Source of the DNA: Paracamarosporium sp. OC-R06-R3
Lineage: Eukaryota > Ascomycota > Dothideomycetes > Pleosporales > Didymosphaeriaceae
DNA length: 64,000 bases
Direction of reading: 5' to 3'
Assembly (NCBI GenBank): GCA_019828545.1
Contig: JACVRA010000230.1
Coordinates: forward strand, 4,462-68,461
Positions 33,301 to 44,581 of the stretch are shown piece after piece. The notes under the pieces were generated by a model. That model saw only the letters and a list, made by a program, of their open reading frames with translations. It ran no database searches and was not told the origin of the DNA. A program made the position numbers and the translations under genes. The number at the start of each line of letters is the position of its first letter. Position 1 is the first letter of the stretch.

Positions 33301-34120
33301 ATCTCGGTCGGGTCAAGGTTGGTGCCCGAAAGCACGCCTGTGTATTTCTCTCCGTTTTTCAGTGTAATGTTACCCGGAAGGCCCTGAGCAGTGGGTCAGT
33401 TTTCGCCTCTAGCTAGCATGGTTTCTAGGAGTATGCAACGCACCGAAAGATTCGCGAGCAGGTACATCATTCTATCATTGAGGTGTCTCATGGGTGTAAC
33501 CGTCTCGCCGGAGAGCGCCGCAGCGGGCTGCGAATGCCTAGAAGCATTCGCCACGCCGTTGGTGTTCTGGTTTGCAGAGCGTTGTGTGATCGGGTTTGTG
33601 CCCTGCCATGCTCTGGGCTGTGAGGGTTTTCTAAAAAGGGTTTTGGGTCAGCGTTGTGTCCACGAGCCGGGAACAGTGATCGAGATGCGGAAACAGGATG
33701 CAACGGTGAAGAGGACTGCGGCAGTGTGAGGGTATACTATGTGCGGGACGAGAGCGTCGCACCGCGGCTCCATGTGACTGCTCGTACGTCACACGAGGAA
33801 GAATCGCTGGATGGGAGTCTGGGCCAACGAGCTCTCAAGGCGTGGCTAGGGAAGCGGCACGACCCGCTGGTGGCGGAGTGCGAAAGGGGCGAGTGAACAA
33901 GCCACGACGAAGGGGCGGGGCCAGCGGTGAATACAAGGGGAGCTTACTTTTGAGCGGCGTCGACAGGACTGCCAGCCTGCTTGCGCGCGCCGTCGGCGCC
34001 TCTTCCCGAAGTGGACATCTTCAGTTGTGCTCGGCCGCCAGAGGGATTCGGGGTTGCGGGGTTCGAGGAACCGTTGACATGGGCGCCGTTGATGGACGTG
34101 GCCGCGGCGGTGCTGGACAT
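30312..34120 (-). CDS. PBP1: PAB1-binding protein Pbp1 (ataxin-2 homolog)
   Basis: Six exons (34120-33948, 33630-33444, 33383-33110, 33060-32700, 32650-30570, 30520-30312) join to 1094 residues. An SM-ATX (Lsm-like) domain spans roughly residues 95-210 (RMMYLLANLSGLPGNITLKN, YTGVLSGTNLD, VMIFDMGDVADF). An LsmAD domain follows ([24 protein letters not shown]; split here). Then comes YSGVYRPLTSGQPNKYTPPARR, typical of the family. A PAM2 motif, FNVRATEFRP, should bind the MLLE domain of poly(A)-binding protein. The rest is Pro/Gln-rich and disordered. Ataxin-2 proteins regulate poly(A) tail length, stress-granule assembly and, in yeast, TORC1 activity. The first exon is short and disordered. Confidence 0.92.
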
Positions 34121-35435
34121 GGGCGTGCCGGCGTGAGGGCAGCGTGCCTCTCCCGATGGGTGAAGAAGGCGCAAGGCAACGCGAAAGGCCCAATGCAAAG
34201 AGGGGCGCTCGAGAGGAGGGAGAAACGCCGAGTGCGTGCCTGCGATAGAGGCGGTCGGGCGGGTGGGCGAAGGGGCAGGTTGGTGTTGAGAGCACGGATG
34301 AGGTGAGTTGCAGTTGCAGGAGAAGGCGCGACCTTGGCGCCTTCGAAATAGCGGATGTTCCCTGTAGTGTGGTGATCTGCAGTAGTGAAACGGGCCCCGG
34401 GAGCGGAAGGCCAAGCCGAGCACACGCAGAGAGGAGCGCGAACGAGGAGCAATTGGGTGCGGCAACGAGGGGACTGGTGTCGCTCGTGGTGGTGGTGGAG
34501 GAGGAGGAGGAGGAGGAGAGAGGTAGCCTAGTGGGGCTAGACGGTTGGTAGAGTTCACAACAAACGTTGAGAAATTCGGCTGTCCAAGCCACGCCTCGAG
34601 AGGGTCGCTTTCGGGGCCCCAGAGCGGATGCACGTTTGCTGTCTATCTACTGTTCGACCGTGGCAGCGCTGGGGTATCTCCGGGGATGCTTGGATGCCTG
34701 GATGCCTTGCAGCGAGCCCAGACTGATAGCTGAATTGCTTTTACACGCAGCAGCAGAGATGCAGATACATAGCCTACACAGCCCTGCTTACTGCGAACTG
34801 GAATGCTTAGTGGCCATTTGTCGCACAAACGAGAAACTTGAAAAAGCACAGCTCCGAGCTCTGTTATATAATGGCACAAACGTGGCTAGCGGCAGCTCCA
34901 GAATCTGGTACACGTTCCCGAAGTGTGACCCTGGGGCAGCGCCATCAACCATACAGGTTGCAACGCCCGATCAACACTTGAGCCATCAGACCTCCTGTGT
35001 AGCGGGCCGAGAAGCAAGGTTCGAACAATACATTTTTGCAGGAAGCTGCATCCGACGTCAGATACAGCAGCGCGACCTTGCGTCCCGCATCCATGACATC
35101 CATATCGGCTGGGCTACCGATGGAGAGAAGACGCGTTTCCTGCCGTTACAGCGATCCCCTGCGGCCAATCTGAGGTCAGATATTCTCCGGCCACGCTTTT
35201 CTATATCTCGGCGCGCATCAGCCCCCATGACGCCGCCATGTGAAACGGCGTCTCAAAAGCACTAGATACGACTTTCAGCCAGAACTAAGGTGCGCGTGCG
35301 TGCTGCAACTCCCTGTCCGGGAATACGCTAAATTCACCCGTTACCCGCTAGCTGGCGGAGTGTCCTTGGCGTTCACGTCCACCACCTCACCAACTCTCGC
35401 GTCCATGCTTCCCAACACGGCACGCCACCTTGCCT
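34121..35435. promoter_or_regulatory. divergent PBP1/BUD6 promoter region
   Basis: A 1.3-kb spacer between divergent starts. No separate gene is convincing. A 7-bp inverted repeat, GACGCCG at 35229-35235 and CGGCGTC at 35246-35252, lies about 190 nt before the BUD6 start. Confidence 0.5.
34486..34520. repeat. GGT/GGA microsatellite
   Basis: Four to five ggt units run into about eight gga/gag units in the PBP1 5' flank. Confidence 0.8.
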
Positions 35436-38400
35436 ATGCATTACACATCGTCCAGTGCGAGTAGAAGAACCCCCTCGCGCGACTCGGAAGCCACCCTCTA
35501 TCCACCATCGTCCGCCTCCAGCATGACTCTCACCGAGGAGTATGCGCCTTCCCAAGGCTCGAGCAAGGGCTCGTCTCGCGGAGCACATGCCAGGCGCGGC
35601 CCACAGACGGTGAGTACTCTACCGACATGCGCCCGACTGCTCCGACATTCCTGTCGCATACTCTTATGCTGCGAGACTTCCCCCAGCTAACCTCTCATCA
35701 TGCAGCCCCAACAGCAGCTCAGCCAGATCGAGAAGTCAGGTAACTGCAACCCTTCCTGTTCGCACCGGGTCATCGCTGACTGACCACAGTCACACATCTC
35801 CTCGTCGCAACGAAGCAACTACTCGAAACCCTCACACTATGGTCCCGTGGGGCTGCCACCGAGAGCGAGGTCTCAGATGTCTACGTGCGCCTAGGCTACG
35901 AATTTAACATCGCATCCCGAGCCTTCAACGCCATCGGAGTCGACACACAAGATCTTGGAAATGTTCCAGAGCTGCTTCGCGGCATCCTGGAGGAGACCCT
36001 TAGCCAGGAAGCATCGCAGGCCAGTCTCGATAACTTCCTACCACGTATTCGAGATATCATAATCAACCTACTGCATGGCTTGAAGAAGAAGCAGCAACGC
36101 CTTCGGCAGCGGAACGGCGCCCCCAATGGGGGCAGCCCACGACAAGGAAGCGTTGGCAGTGTTGGTAGCGTTGGCGAAATCGAGGAACCACAGCAAGCAC
36201 GTGCTGCCAGCACACGCCTACCCGCGCGCCAGGACAGCGATTCGATTACAGATGGCCCGGATCTTCCTCCGCGATCGTCTTCTGTCCCGGGAAGAGCCTC
36301 ACCCAACAAATACGATCCTCTGCCCTCGAATCCAAGACCCAACCGCTCAACCAACGCCAGTCAACTCTCGACCGACTCCTCTTTGTCCAGCACTACCGCG
36401 CAACAAATACCTGTCATCGCCCCATACCCTTCGGAAGATCCTATGCCAAAGTCGCCTGAACCTCGACCACAGCAGAATTGGCCAGCTGATTTCCCTCCCC
36501 CTCCCCCACCACCGAAGCAACAAGATGCGTTAGCAGCTCTGCAACGAGGCGGAGAATTGGAAAGAAGAGCTTCGCGGAGATTTTCAGCATATCAAATTCA
36601 GAAACACTTAGGCACAAATGGGATCCCCATGCCACCAGTACAAAATTCGCCTATACCAAATCGAGGAAGAGATGTTCGGGAGTCTATGAACGCTGTTCGC
36701 GTAAGGGGATCAATGCTTCACAGTCGTCAGCGTTCGAACGCTCGACCGGCTGTTGAAACCCAATTTGATAAGACGAATGATGTGTCCCGACGCATTTCTG
36801 AGGAGAGCACCCAGAGCTCTGCACCGAGCATCAAGCCTCCGCCGGAGCCTACGCTAGAGGACAGTCCTGTTGCAAAGACTCCTGAGGATAAAATCGGTCA
36901 CCCCAAGTTCCCCGAAGGCGATGCCCCTGAGCTTGGAGCTACGCTCAATGGTCCATTGATCGAGCCCGCGGGGCTGCCTGCGGAATCTCCAGTCAAAGAG
37001 CCACGGAAACCTACAGGTATACCCGCTCGAATGGGCTCGCGTCGAACAAAAACCCCATCCCCATCGCCACAGCCGGAACCATTTGTACCGGAGCAATCAC
37101 CACAAGCGGGCAAGGAACTCACAGTGTTCCTACAGTATAAGAGCAAGATCCGGAAATACGTATTCTCGGATGGCTCAGATCTGTCTCCCGGAAGATTGCA
37201 ACTTGCTTTCATCGAGAAGTTTGCATGGGATACCCATCGCAACGGCGAGCTCCCGGAGATTCACATACAAGATCCCGTTTCTGGCGTGCGATATGAACTC
37301 GAGGACATGAACGACATCAAAGAACGATCTGTCCTTGTTTTGAATGTGGAACAACTTGACGAGGTGAAGAACCATATTGACGATAAGTTCAACGGTCTGA
37401 ACCGCCTTGTGGAAAATATCAAGAGCGTTGTCGAGGACCAACAGTCTGCTATTCAGCGCGTTGCCGAACGTCAACAACAAACCTCCAAAGAACTCGCTGG
37501 TATTGCTGCTGCTCCCAATCTATCTTCAGCTCGTGCTTCGGCATTGCTGACTCCCAGCTCACCAATGCCTACCGGTAGCTCTTCTGAGATATCTCTTTCG
37601 TCCGCCGCTCAACTCAACGAAGTCCAGTCATTACGTAGAGATCTTGCTGTAGTCAAGCAAACTTATTCGTCTATGGTGGCCGACATCGAAGCAAGCATGT
37701 CTGCCATCCGGACTAAGGCTTCTGCTGTAAAATCTACTGCCGTTAAGGCTGCACTGCCTACCCTCGAGGGTGATACTGGCCGGGCGTATATCAACGATGG
37801 CAAGAAAACATTGCAGGAAGACTCAGAGAAGATGGTCACCCGCGTGGATGATATTCAGGACCTGATTGAAGACTTGCGGAAAGACGTTGTCACTCGCGGA
37901 GTCAGGCCATTGCCCCGCCAGCTCGAAATTGCTGCCAAGGACCTCTCGAAAGCCACTGCTGATCTCAAGAAGCTGCAGGATCTTTTGTCAAAAGAGAAGC
38001 CGCTGTGGACGAAGATTTGGGAACAAGAACTCCAAACCGTTTGCGAAGAGAGAGATCTGCTCTCAATGCAGGAAGACCTAGCAGCTGATTTGCAGGATGA
38101 TCTTGAAAAAGCCGCCGAGACTCTTGAGCTTGTGGAACAAGCGACCAAACAGCAGAACTTGCAAAATGAGGACGGCAAGGGACAGGGCACGCGCTCTGCT
38201 TCTGGGCGTAATTTGCTACATGCAGCTGCTTTCGACAAGGCTGTTGATCCCCGCCAGGCTCGAGACGGAGTTCTGGGAGAAGTCAAGGCTTTGCAGCCAA
38301 ATCACGAAAGTCGTCTGGAAGCCATTGAGCGCGCAGAAAAGGCTCGACAGCGCGAACTCGCAAACCGAGATGGAGGAGAGTTTAAAAGAGAGCTTGGAGA

Positions 38401-38677
38401 GTTTGTCGGAGAAAGCAAGCTTAAAAAGAGCGGTGGAGTCGAGGAAGTCGAGCGTTTGCGCAAAGCCAAAGACGAGCGCGCTCGTAAGGAGAATCACGAG
38501 AGACAAGCCGCGCGAGAGAGAGCCAGGGCTGAGAAGCAAGCTGCCGAAGCTGCGGCGGCCGCGGCTGCAACCAATGGCGACAACACAGAGGAGAAAGAGG
38601 GTGAAGCTGCGACAGAGAAGACGGACCAAGAAGCAGATGAGGAGCGGGCACCTACCCCTGAAGATGGTGCCGCATGA
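35436..38677 (+). CDS. BUD6: polarity protein Bud6 (actin-interacting protein 3)
   Basis: Exons 35436-35609, 35706-35739 (34 nt) and 35790-38677 join to 1031 residues. Bud6 is a polarisome component that binds formins and actin monomers at the hyphal tip and septum. The N-terminal AIP3 signature is clear: VTHLLVATKQLLETLTLWSRG (split over the intron), SDVYVRLGYEFNIASRAF. The middle is a Pro/Ser-rich disordered region. The conserved C-terminal half starts near KELTVFLQYKSKIRKYVF and includes LQLAFIEKFAW, then long coiled coils (about residues 500-760) and a charged helix at the end. The start ATG follows an in-frame leader; the N-terminal 58 residues are Ser-rich. A second possible C-terminus is listed separately (38727-39190). 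Confidence 0.9.
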
Positions 38678-38726
38678 TTCTCTTGCTCAAAGCATCTTGG
38701 CCCGTGCTAACCTCGTGCTCCTCTAG

Positions 38727-39190
38727 CCTTCTCACAGCTTACGTACACGATCCGTCCTTGGGTTAAGACAGGCCTGTCTCTCCACGAATTACCTAGTCCT
38801 GTCCTCGCAGACTCGTCAACGGAGATGACTGGTTCGACGATCCGCCTCGTAGACTCTCCAACCTGTCCCGACTCGAACAAGTTAGACATCTCCAGACCAA
38901 ACTCGGCACCCAGTACGCAGCGTACCCCAACTCCCTCAGCACATCCATCGACCTTGCAAGACACATCTGAGCCACGCCCATCCCGCGCTGTGCTCTTCGG
39001 ACCCCGCGATAAGAACCAGCCCAGCCCTAAGACGCCGCCAATGGGACGCGCGAGGGGCAAAACGGTTCCACTAGTGGGTAGTAGTCCGAAGACGCCCGAG
39101 AGCACAAGGACAGACAGCGCACTGAGCTGGACGCCGAGCACAAACTCGAAGCATCTAGCCAGTTGGCTTTCGGGACTCCTTGGACGATGA
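38727..39190 (+). other. possible alternative 3'-terminal exon of BUD6
   Basis: The BUD6 reading frame can continue past its TGA if a 60-nt intron (38667-38726) is removed. It has a GT start (GTGCCG, weak), a perfect CTAAC branch sequence at 38707-38711 and CTCTAG acceptor. The exon stays open for 154 codons, is Ser/Pro/Thr-rich with several SPKTP sites and ends HLASWLSGLLGR. It could equally be a short separate gene starting at the ATG at 38825 (121 residues). A different frame over the same DNA also reads smoothly, so coding status is open. Confidence 0.4.
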
Positions 39191-40458
39191 CGAACAACAC
39201 GACCTTGTTCTTTTCTTGAAACGGAACGCAACGACTATGGCTTTGCACTGTATACTTCACTAGGTACATCATCTACTATCTGTCGATATTGCATGTAATG
39301 CTTCCTCCCTTTTTCTTTGCCTATTGATTGCTTTCTCGTCTCCTGCATGTTTCTCCCCGTTCAGATTGTCGAACCAGTTCGCCCATCGATGCATGCATGT
39401 ACAAATGCAGAATGTAGACTTCTCTCTTTTTTCTCTTTTTTTTCGCTTTTACTTGCGAGCGTTCTTGCGTGGCGTTTAGTGCGGGCTCTATTTGTTTATA
39501 CTTTACTTTATCTGGTTTTACTTTTACTTGCATTGCGTTGCTTGATTGATGTGGTGTGAGCGTTTTGTTGGTTGGCTGATTGTTTGTTTGTTTGGCTGGG
39601 GTTTTGTTCTACTCGAGGTTGGTCTGGGTGGGTGGATGGATGGATGGCCAGTCGGACGAAGATGGACGTGTGTGTGCTGGGGATAAGAATGTGGATAGGG
39701 ATAAGATTAATGAATGGGGTGCGGCTTTTGGCTCGGATGGTGGCTGATCGAGCTGTTTAGGTCAGATCATACCAGATAGGAATGTACATGGCATGTATGG
39801 GCAGGCCCTCAATGGTGTTGTTGAAAGGCCGTTGCGTGCAAATGATGGGTGGTGGTGGACCGTGCTTGTACATATGTGCTCGTTCTGTGAATAGATGGGC
39901 TCGCTCAGGTCATGTCGATTCATATTCTAGGTACGGTGTCTGCAAAGTACATGTCGGTCGTTGTCCGAGTGCACGAACCACCATACACACCATACGCAGT
40001 ACTCAGAAACCGTCGTGAAAGTTTTCATTGATGGTGCTCATCTCTCATGCATGATTACTCTGCCCTGCCAGTCTGCTTTCTTAAAGAGCACCAGCTTAGA
40101 ACGCTGACATTGCTCGTGTCCCTCCCCCCTCGCGATAACCGCCTTTCCGCCAAACTTTATGCTTTGCCAGAAGATTTCTTCATGGATGGTGCACAACGAT
40201 GCTGTGGTATACGCAACGAACATCCACAAGCGCCTGAACACCTTTGAGAATCTCACGCTGTTAATTGATGCCAATCAACTGTTGAACATGTGGCACCGAA
40301 GAATTCGCGGGTTGCGAGTGTCAATCCCAGTCACGATCTGTTGCCTCGCATGCGTGAATGGCCTGAACATGCAAGTGAGCATAAGCCATACATATGCCGA
40401 TATCAAATCAACGACAGAGGATGCAGAAACACTGTACTCACACTTCCTGTTCGTCCTC
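39191..40458. other. intergenic, convergent 3' flanks
   Basis: About 1.27 kb between the BUD6 and LST8 3' ends, with T-rich tracts at 39420-39560 and ggtgggtggatggatgg-type repeats near 39630. No gene seen. Confidence 0.6.
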
Positions 40459-41603
40459 CTAGTTTCCAACAGCAGTGTCATTCAGCGCGACACAGACGGC
40501 GCCCCGATGATGTCCATTGTACTGCCGAATGATGCTCTGGCTGTTCAGCTCCCATAACCGCGCATAGTGGTCGGAGCATGCAGTCACCAGGTAAGCAGAA
40601 TCGGCGCTGAAGGCACAGTCCCAGACCCAGCGTTGGTGTCCGTGGAGAGTTGTTTCGAGGGGGAAGGCGTTTGCATCGCGCTCACCGGGGCCTGGGAGGT
40701 TGTCCTGCAGGGTCACGTTGTGCGGCTGCGTGGTGTCGATCGACCAGATTCTAGCTGTGTGGTCGGCACTGCACGTTGCCAGGTGGCGCACGTCGGGCGA
40801 GAGGAGGACACGTGTGATGTAGGTCTGGTGGGCGAGGAATGTGCAGACGGGCACGAGCGAGGTGACCTCGGCGCGCTGGACCATGCGCCAGACATAGACT
40901 TTGCCCTAGGAAAATCAGTATACCAGAGCCGTGGATGAGATGAAGAAACGTACGCTGTTGTTGCCGGCGCACAGCAATGAACCGTCGCTGGCAACCGTCA
41001 CGCTGGCAACTGAGACATCGTCCTCTGGAATCAGCTGGTGCGAGCATTTGTTTTCGCCCAGATCCCAGATGCGCACGTTTCCTCCGCGGTCGCAGCTGAT
41101 GAGCTCACCCTGGTTCGGGTGGATGACCACATCGTTGACTGGTATTCCATGCGTGTAGTTGCGCTGGACGCTTCCCGAACGCGTATCCCAGATCTTCACC
41201 GTGCCATCTTCGGAGCTCGTCACCATCCACTTGCCCTCACAATGGAAAGCGACGCCTGTGACGTTGGAGTTGTGGCCCTCAAAGGTAAGAACGGGATTGG
41301 GATTGGTAGATTTGATCTCGTATAGCTTGACCGTGTGATGGCCAGCGGCGGCAAGGAAACGCTTGTCGGGCGAGATGCACAGGCGGTTCACCTGCGAGTC
41401 GGGGTGCGGGATGGTCCGCGAGCAGATGCCGGAGAGCGCCTCCCAGAAGCTGGCAGGTCAGTATAACGAGCGCGCGGCCAGGCTGTGTCTTTGCGTACCG
41501 GATTGTGTGGTCATAGCCCGCTGCGAGCAGTCAATTCGCTGTCTACTGGGACGTAACGACGGGCTGGAAGGAGCTACTCACCCGTGCAAAGAATGACCGA
41601 CAT
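40459..41603 (-). CDS. LST8: TOR complex WD40 subunit Lst8
   Basis: Exons 41603-41582 (22 nt), 41520-41499 (22 nt), 41449-40954 and 40905-40459 join to 328 residues. The first two tiny exons restore MSVILCTAGYDHTIRFWEAL, the invariant Lst8 N-terminus. Seven WD40 repeats fill the protein (VNRLCISPDKRFLAAAG, VTGVAFHCEGKWMVTSSEDG, VNDVVIHPNQGELISCDR, VASVTVASDGSLLCAGNNSG, ITRVLLSPDVRHLATCSAD, VWDCAFSADSAYLVTACSD) and it ends HHRGAVCVALNDTAVGN. Lst8 binds the TOR kinase domain in TORC1 and TORC2. Length is a little above yeast (303), partly from a longer linker after repeat 6. Complete. Confidence 0.93.
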
Positions 41604-42477
41604 GCTGGGAGACTTGGCGGAAGGTGCGCGCGCAACGGCAGAGGGGTCGTGGGCAGAGAGTCAGTGAACCTACGCCGGCATGGCGCGCAACGGCGAGACG
41701 ATGTTGTATGTACAACGGTTGCGCGGTCAACTCTACGTGAAGCTGATTGGGCTTGGCGGGGTCTTGGAGCTCAGACGCGCTCCGATTGGCCCGCGACGCA
41801 TTCACTGCGCGGTCGCCTGTCTGGGGAGACTGCGTGTGCGCCGGCCGTCATTTCACACGAATGCTAGCGATGCGCTTTCTCCAGGCCATCTATGCGCCGT
41901 GGATGCTGCCGGTGAACATTCTCGGGTGCGTAACACAGACAAGCTTTCGCAGCCCCACCGTAGCCGCTGGGCTGGGCTTTGCCCCATTCCACTTTGGGGC
42001 GAACCTTGGGACGACACCTCCACACCCACACCCACACACGCCTTCGCCGTTTTCCGTGCCACTCTCCCTAGCTCAGATGTTTTTCCATATCCATTCCAAT
42101 CATCTAGACTATCCCATGCATCGGCCATGATTTCAAATGCGACAGCCATGGTTCCGCGGCGCAAAGTGACGGACATTGACGGCGATCGGAAAAAGACCCA
42201 AGCTACATAGCTATGACGATGTTTTGTAGCGTCACCATTGGCCTCTACATATCCGTTATTCCCGATGAACACCAAAAGTCTCCCATAATGCTCTAGCCAA
42301 CTCACCGTTTATACTGACAAAGTGATAAGCTTATCGTCCTACAATATCCTCAGTTTGCCGTTGTGAACACTTAGAGATCGAGCTATAAGAACACTCCCAA
42401 TTCAACCATCTTTGTATCATCTTCAAGCAATCCAACCATTTCTTGATAATCATTGAATACTTTCAATTTCTACCGCA
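41604..42477. promoter_or_regulatory. divergent promoter region LST8 / 2-hydroxyacid oxidase
   Basis: A spacer of 874 nt between divergent starts. A CA-rich repeat (cacacccacacccacacac) lies at about 42019-42040. A short ATG frame at 41868 is not supported. Confidence 0.5.
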
Positions 42478-43971
42478 ATGGATCCCAAAAACCCAAACCG
42501 CGAGTCCCGCTCCACGCCCCAATACGCCCTCTACCAACGCGAGAACTTCTGGAAATCGAATGAAGGCGAGGTTCCGCCCTTCAACACCGAGCCTGGCGAG
42601 CTTGAACGCCTTGCCCAGCAGAAACTCACTCAGAATGGCTGGTTCTACGCTTCCAGCAACGCCGGGTAAGCCGCAGCAGCACCATACCCACCAAGCATTT
42701 TTTGCAATCATCATTCATTTCACCGTAACACAATCCTCCTGTTACCAATTCAAACCATGAACCTCCCCTCGATAACACCCAACTGATTTGTACCTGCACA
42801 GCCAATCCCACACCCACACCGCAAACCGACAAGCCTTCTACCGCCACCGCATCATCCCCCGCATGCTCGTCGACACCAACAAGCGGGAAACGGCGCACGA
42901 AATCTGGGGCCACGCCGTCAACGCCCCCATAGGTTTCGCCCCGATCGGCATCAACAAGATCTACAACGACCTCGGCGAGCTCCCCGTCGCCCGCGTCGCC
43001 GGCGAACTCAACCTGCCGTACTGCCTCAGCACCGCGGGGTCCCAGCCGATTGAAGACGTGGGCGCCGCAAACGACGCCCTCGCAAAGGACGGGAAAGGCG
43101 TCCGCTTCTTCCAGCTGTACATGCCGCACGACGACGAGCTTACGCGCTCGCTGCTCCAGCGCGCGGTGGACAGCGGCTTTACCGCGTGCATCCTCACGCT
43201 GGACACGTGGCAGCTGGGATGGAGGCACGACGACGTGAACACGAGCAACTACGCGTTCTACCACGGGAAAGGCGCAGACCTGGGCCTCACGGACCCCGTG
43301 TTCCAGCAGCGGCTCAAGGAACACGGCATCGATCCTGCTACGCAGCCCAACGAGGCCGGCGCACTGTGGATCGACAACGTGTGGCACGGGCGAGCGCATA
43401 CGTGGGAGAAAGCCGCGTGGGCGATGAAGCTGTGGAAGGAGCTCTCGGGCGGGAAGCCCTTCGCGCTGAAGGGCATCCAGAGCGTCGACGACGCGAGGAA
43501 AGCCGTGGAGCTGGGCTTCGACGGCATTGTTGTGTCGAACCATGCGGGGAGACAGGTCGACGGTGCAGTCGCCTCGCTCGACGCCCTCGAGAAGATTGTA
43601 GATGGTACGTTGTTGTCCTGTAACATCCATTTCCCCCGCATCTCATGCATGTATACTAACCTGCTTATTTTCTAGCCGTCGGCGACAAGATCTACATCAT
43701 GTATGACTCGGGCGTGCGCAGCGCATCCGATGTCTTCAAGGCGCTTGCGCTCGGCGCCCAGTTCGTTTTCGTAGGCCGCCTCTGGGTTTGGGGGTTATCT
43801 ATCATGGGTGAAACCGGCGTGCGCCACGTAATGAGAAGTTTGCTCGCCGATTGGGATATTCTCCTCAACGTGGGCGGGTTCAAGAACGTGGGTGAGATTA
43901 TAGGCAATAGAGGCGCTTTGGAGAGCGGACCGAAGGACTATCCACTGCAGCCTCAGACGTCCAAGTTGTAG
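42478..43971 (+). CDS. FMN-dependent alpha-hydroxyacid dehydrogenase (lactate 2-monooxygenase-like)
   Basis: Exons 42478-42665, 42802-43604 and 43676-43971 join to 428 residues. The TIM-barrel FMN domain is complete: APIGFAPIG near the start, LPYCLSTAGS, FFQLYMP, TLDTWQLGWR, FALKGIQSVDDARKAVELG with the flavin lysine, and IVVSNHAGRQVDGA with the catalytic His and Arg. The phosphate-binding MYDSGVRSASDVFKALALGA and FVFVGR then follow. Enzymes of this group oxidise L-2-hydroxyacids such as L-lactate; the LGWR and WDNVWHGRAHTWEK-type insert resembles fungal lactate 2-monooxygenase-like proteins. There is no cytochrome b5 domain and no targeting signal. The precise substrate is unknown. Confidence 0.88.
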
Positions 43972-44581
43972 AATGCTGCTCTGGATGCCTTTGTATTAGC
44001 ATGGATGCCAAAACATTGATTTCGAATCTGTGTGACTGGGGCAATTCTGAAGGAAAAGTGATCCATTGTTACCCTACCCATCCACCAACGTACATCACCC
44101 CACCAGTCTCGACCGTGATCTATGAAAGAAGTGCATCGCTCTGAAGTCCCTCGAAGCAGGGATTGCAAGTCTCAAAAACCAGTATAGTAAGAAAGAGGAC
44201 GACGACATGCGACGCCAGGTATCAATTCGTGTTGAGGCCCTGTTTGGATGAGGTTGTTCGTTCTCTCATATCTCATGCATCAGGAGCCTTCGTTTTTCAT
44301 ATCAGAAGGCCCCGTCAGTGATTTTTGCCTTGCCTATGCCCGTTCATGCTTGCCAAATCAAGCCAAAGTCCCAGCCCAGAAAAGCTGACAACATCCAGCC
44401 CACCATCCATCGCATTAAAGTCATAACGTGAACATTCTACCGGAAGCCGAAGCTCTCCCTGGCTAAAAATAGTTTTCAAGCCAGGTGTGACCAGGACCAC
44501 GAACGTATACCATGTATAGTCAAAAGCTTCTCAGCAGAGGCATGCCCAGAAACCCGTGACGGACGGTACAAAGTTCGTTGG
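43972..44581. other. intergenic, convergent 3' flanks
   Basis: 610 nt between the stop codons of the oxidase and PTC2. No feature recognised. Confidence 0.6.

Noticed and set aside
38840..38975. Alternative plus-strand frame reading DDWFDDPPRRLSNLSRLEQVRHLQTKL-type sequence (split: DDWFDDPPRRL)
   Set aside because: It ends at a stop after about 50 codons with no plausible intron to continue; the frame in phase with BUD6 stays open much longer.
41868..41935. Short frame beginning MRFLQAIYAPWMLPVNILG
   Set aside because: Only about 19 codons before a possible donor, with no convincing second exon.
42626..43630. Open frame of 334 codons antisense to the 2-hydroxyacid oxidase
   Set aside because: It is the mirror of a highly GC3-biased coding exon; the sense strand has complete FMN-enzyme motifs.
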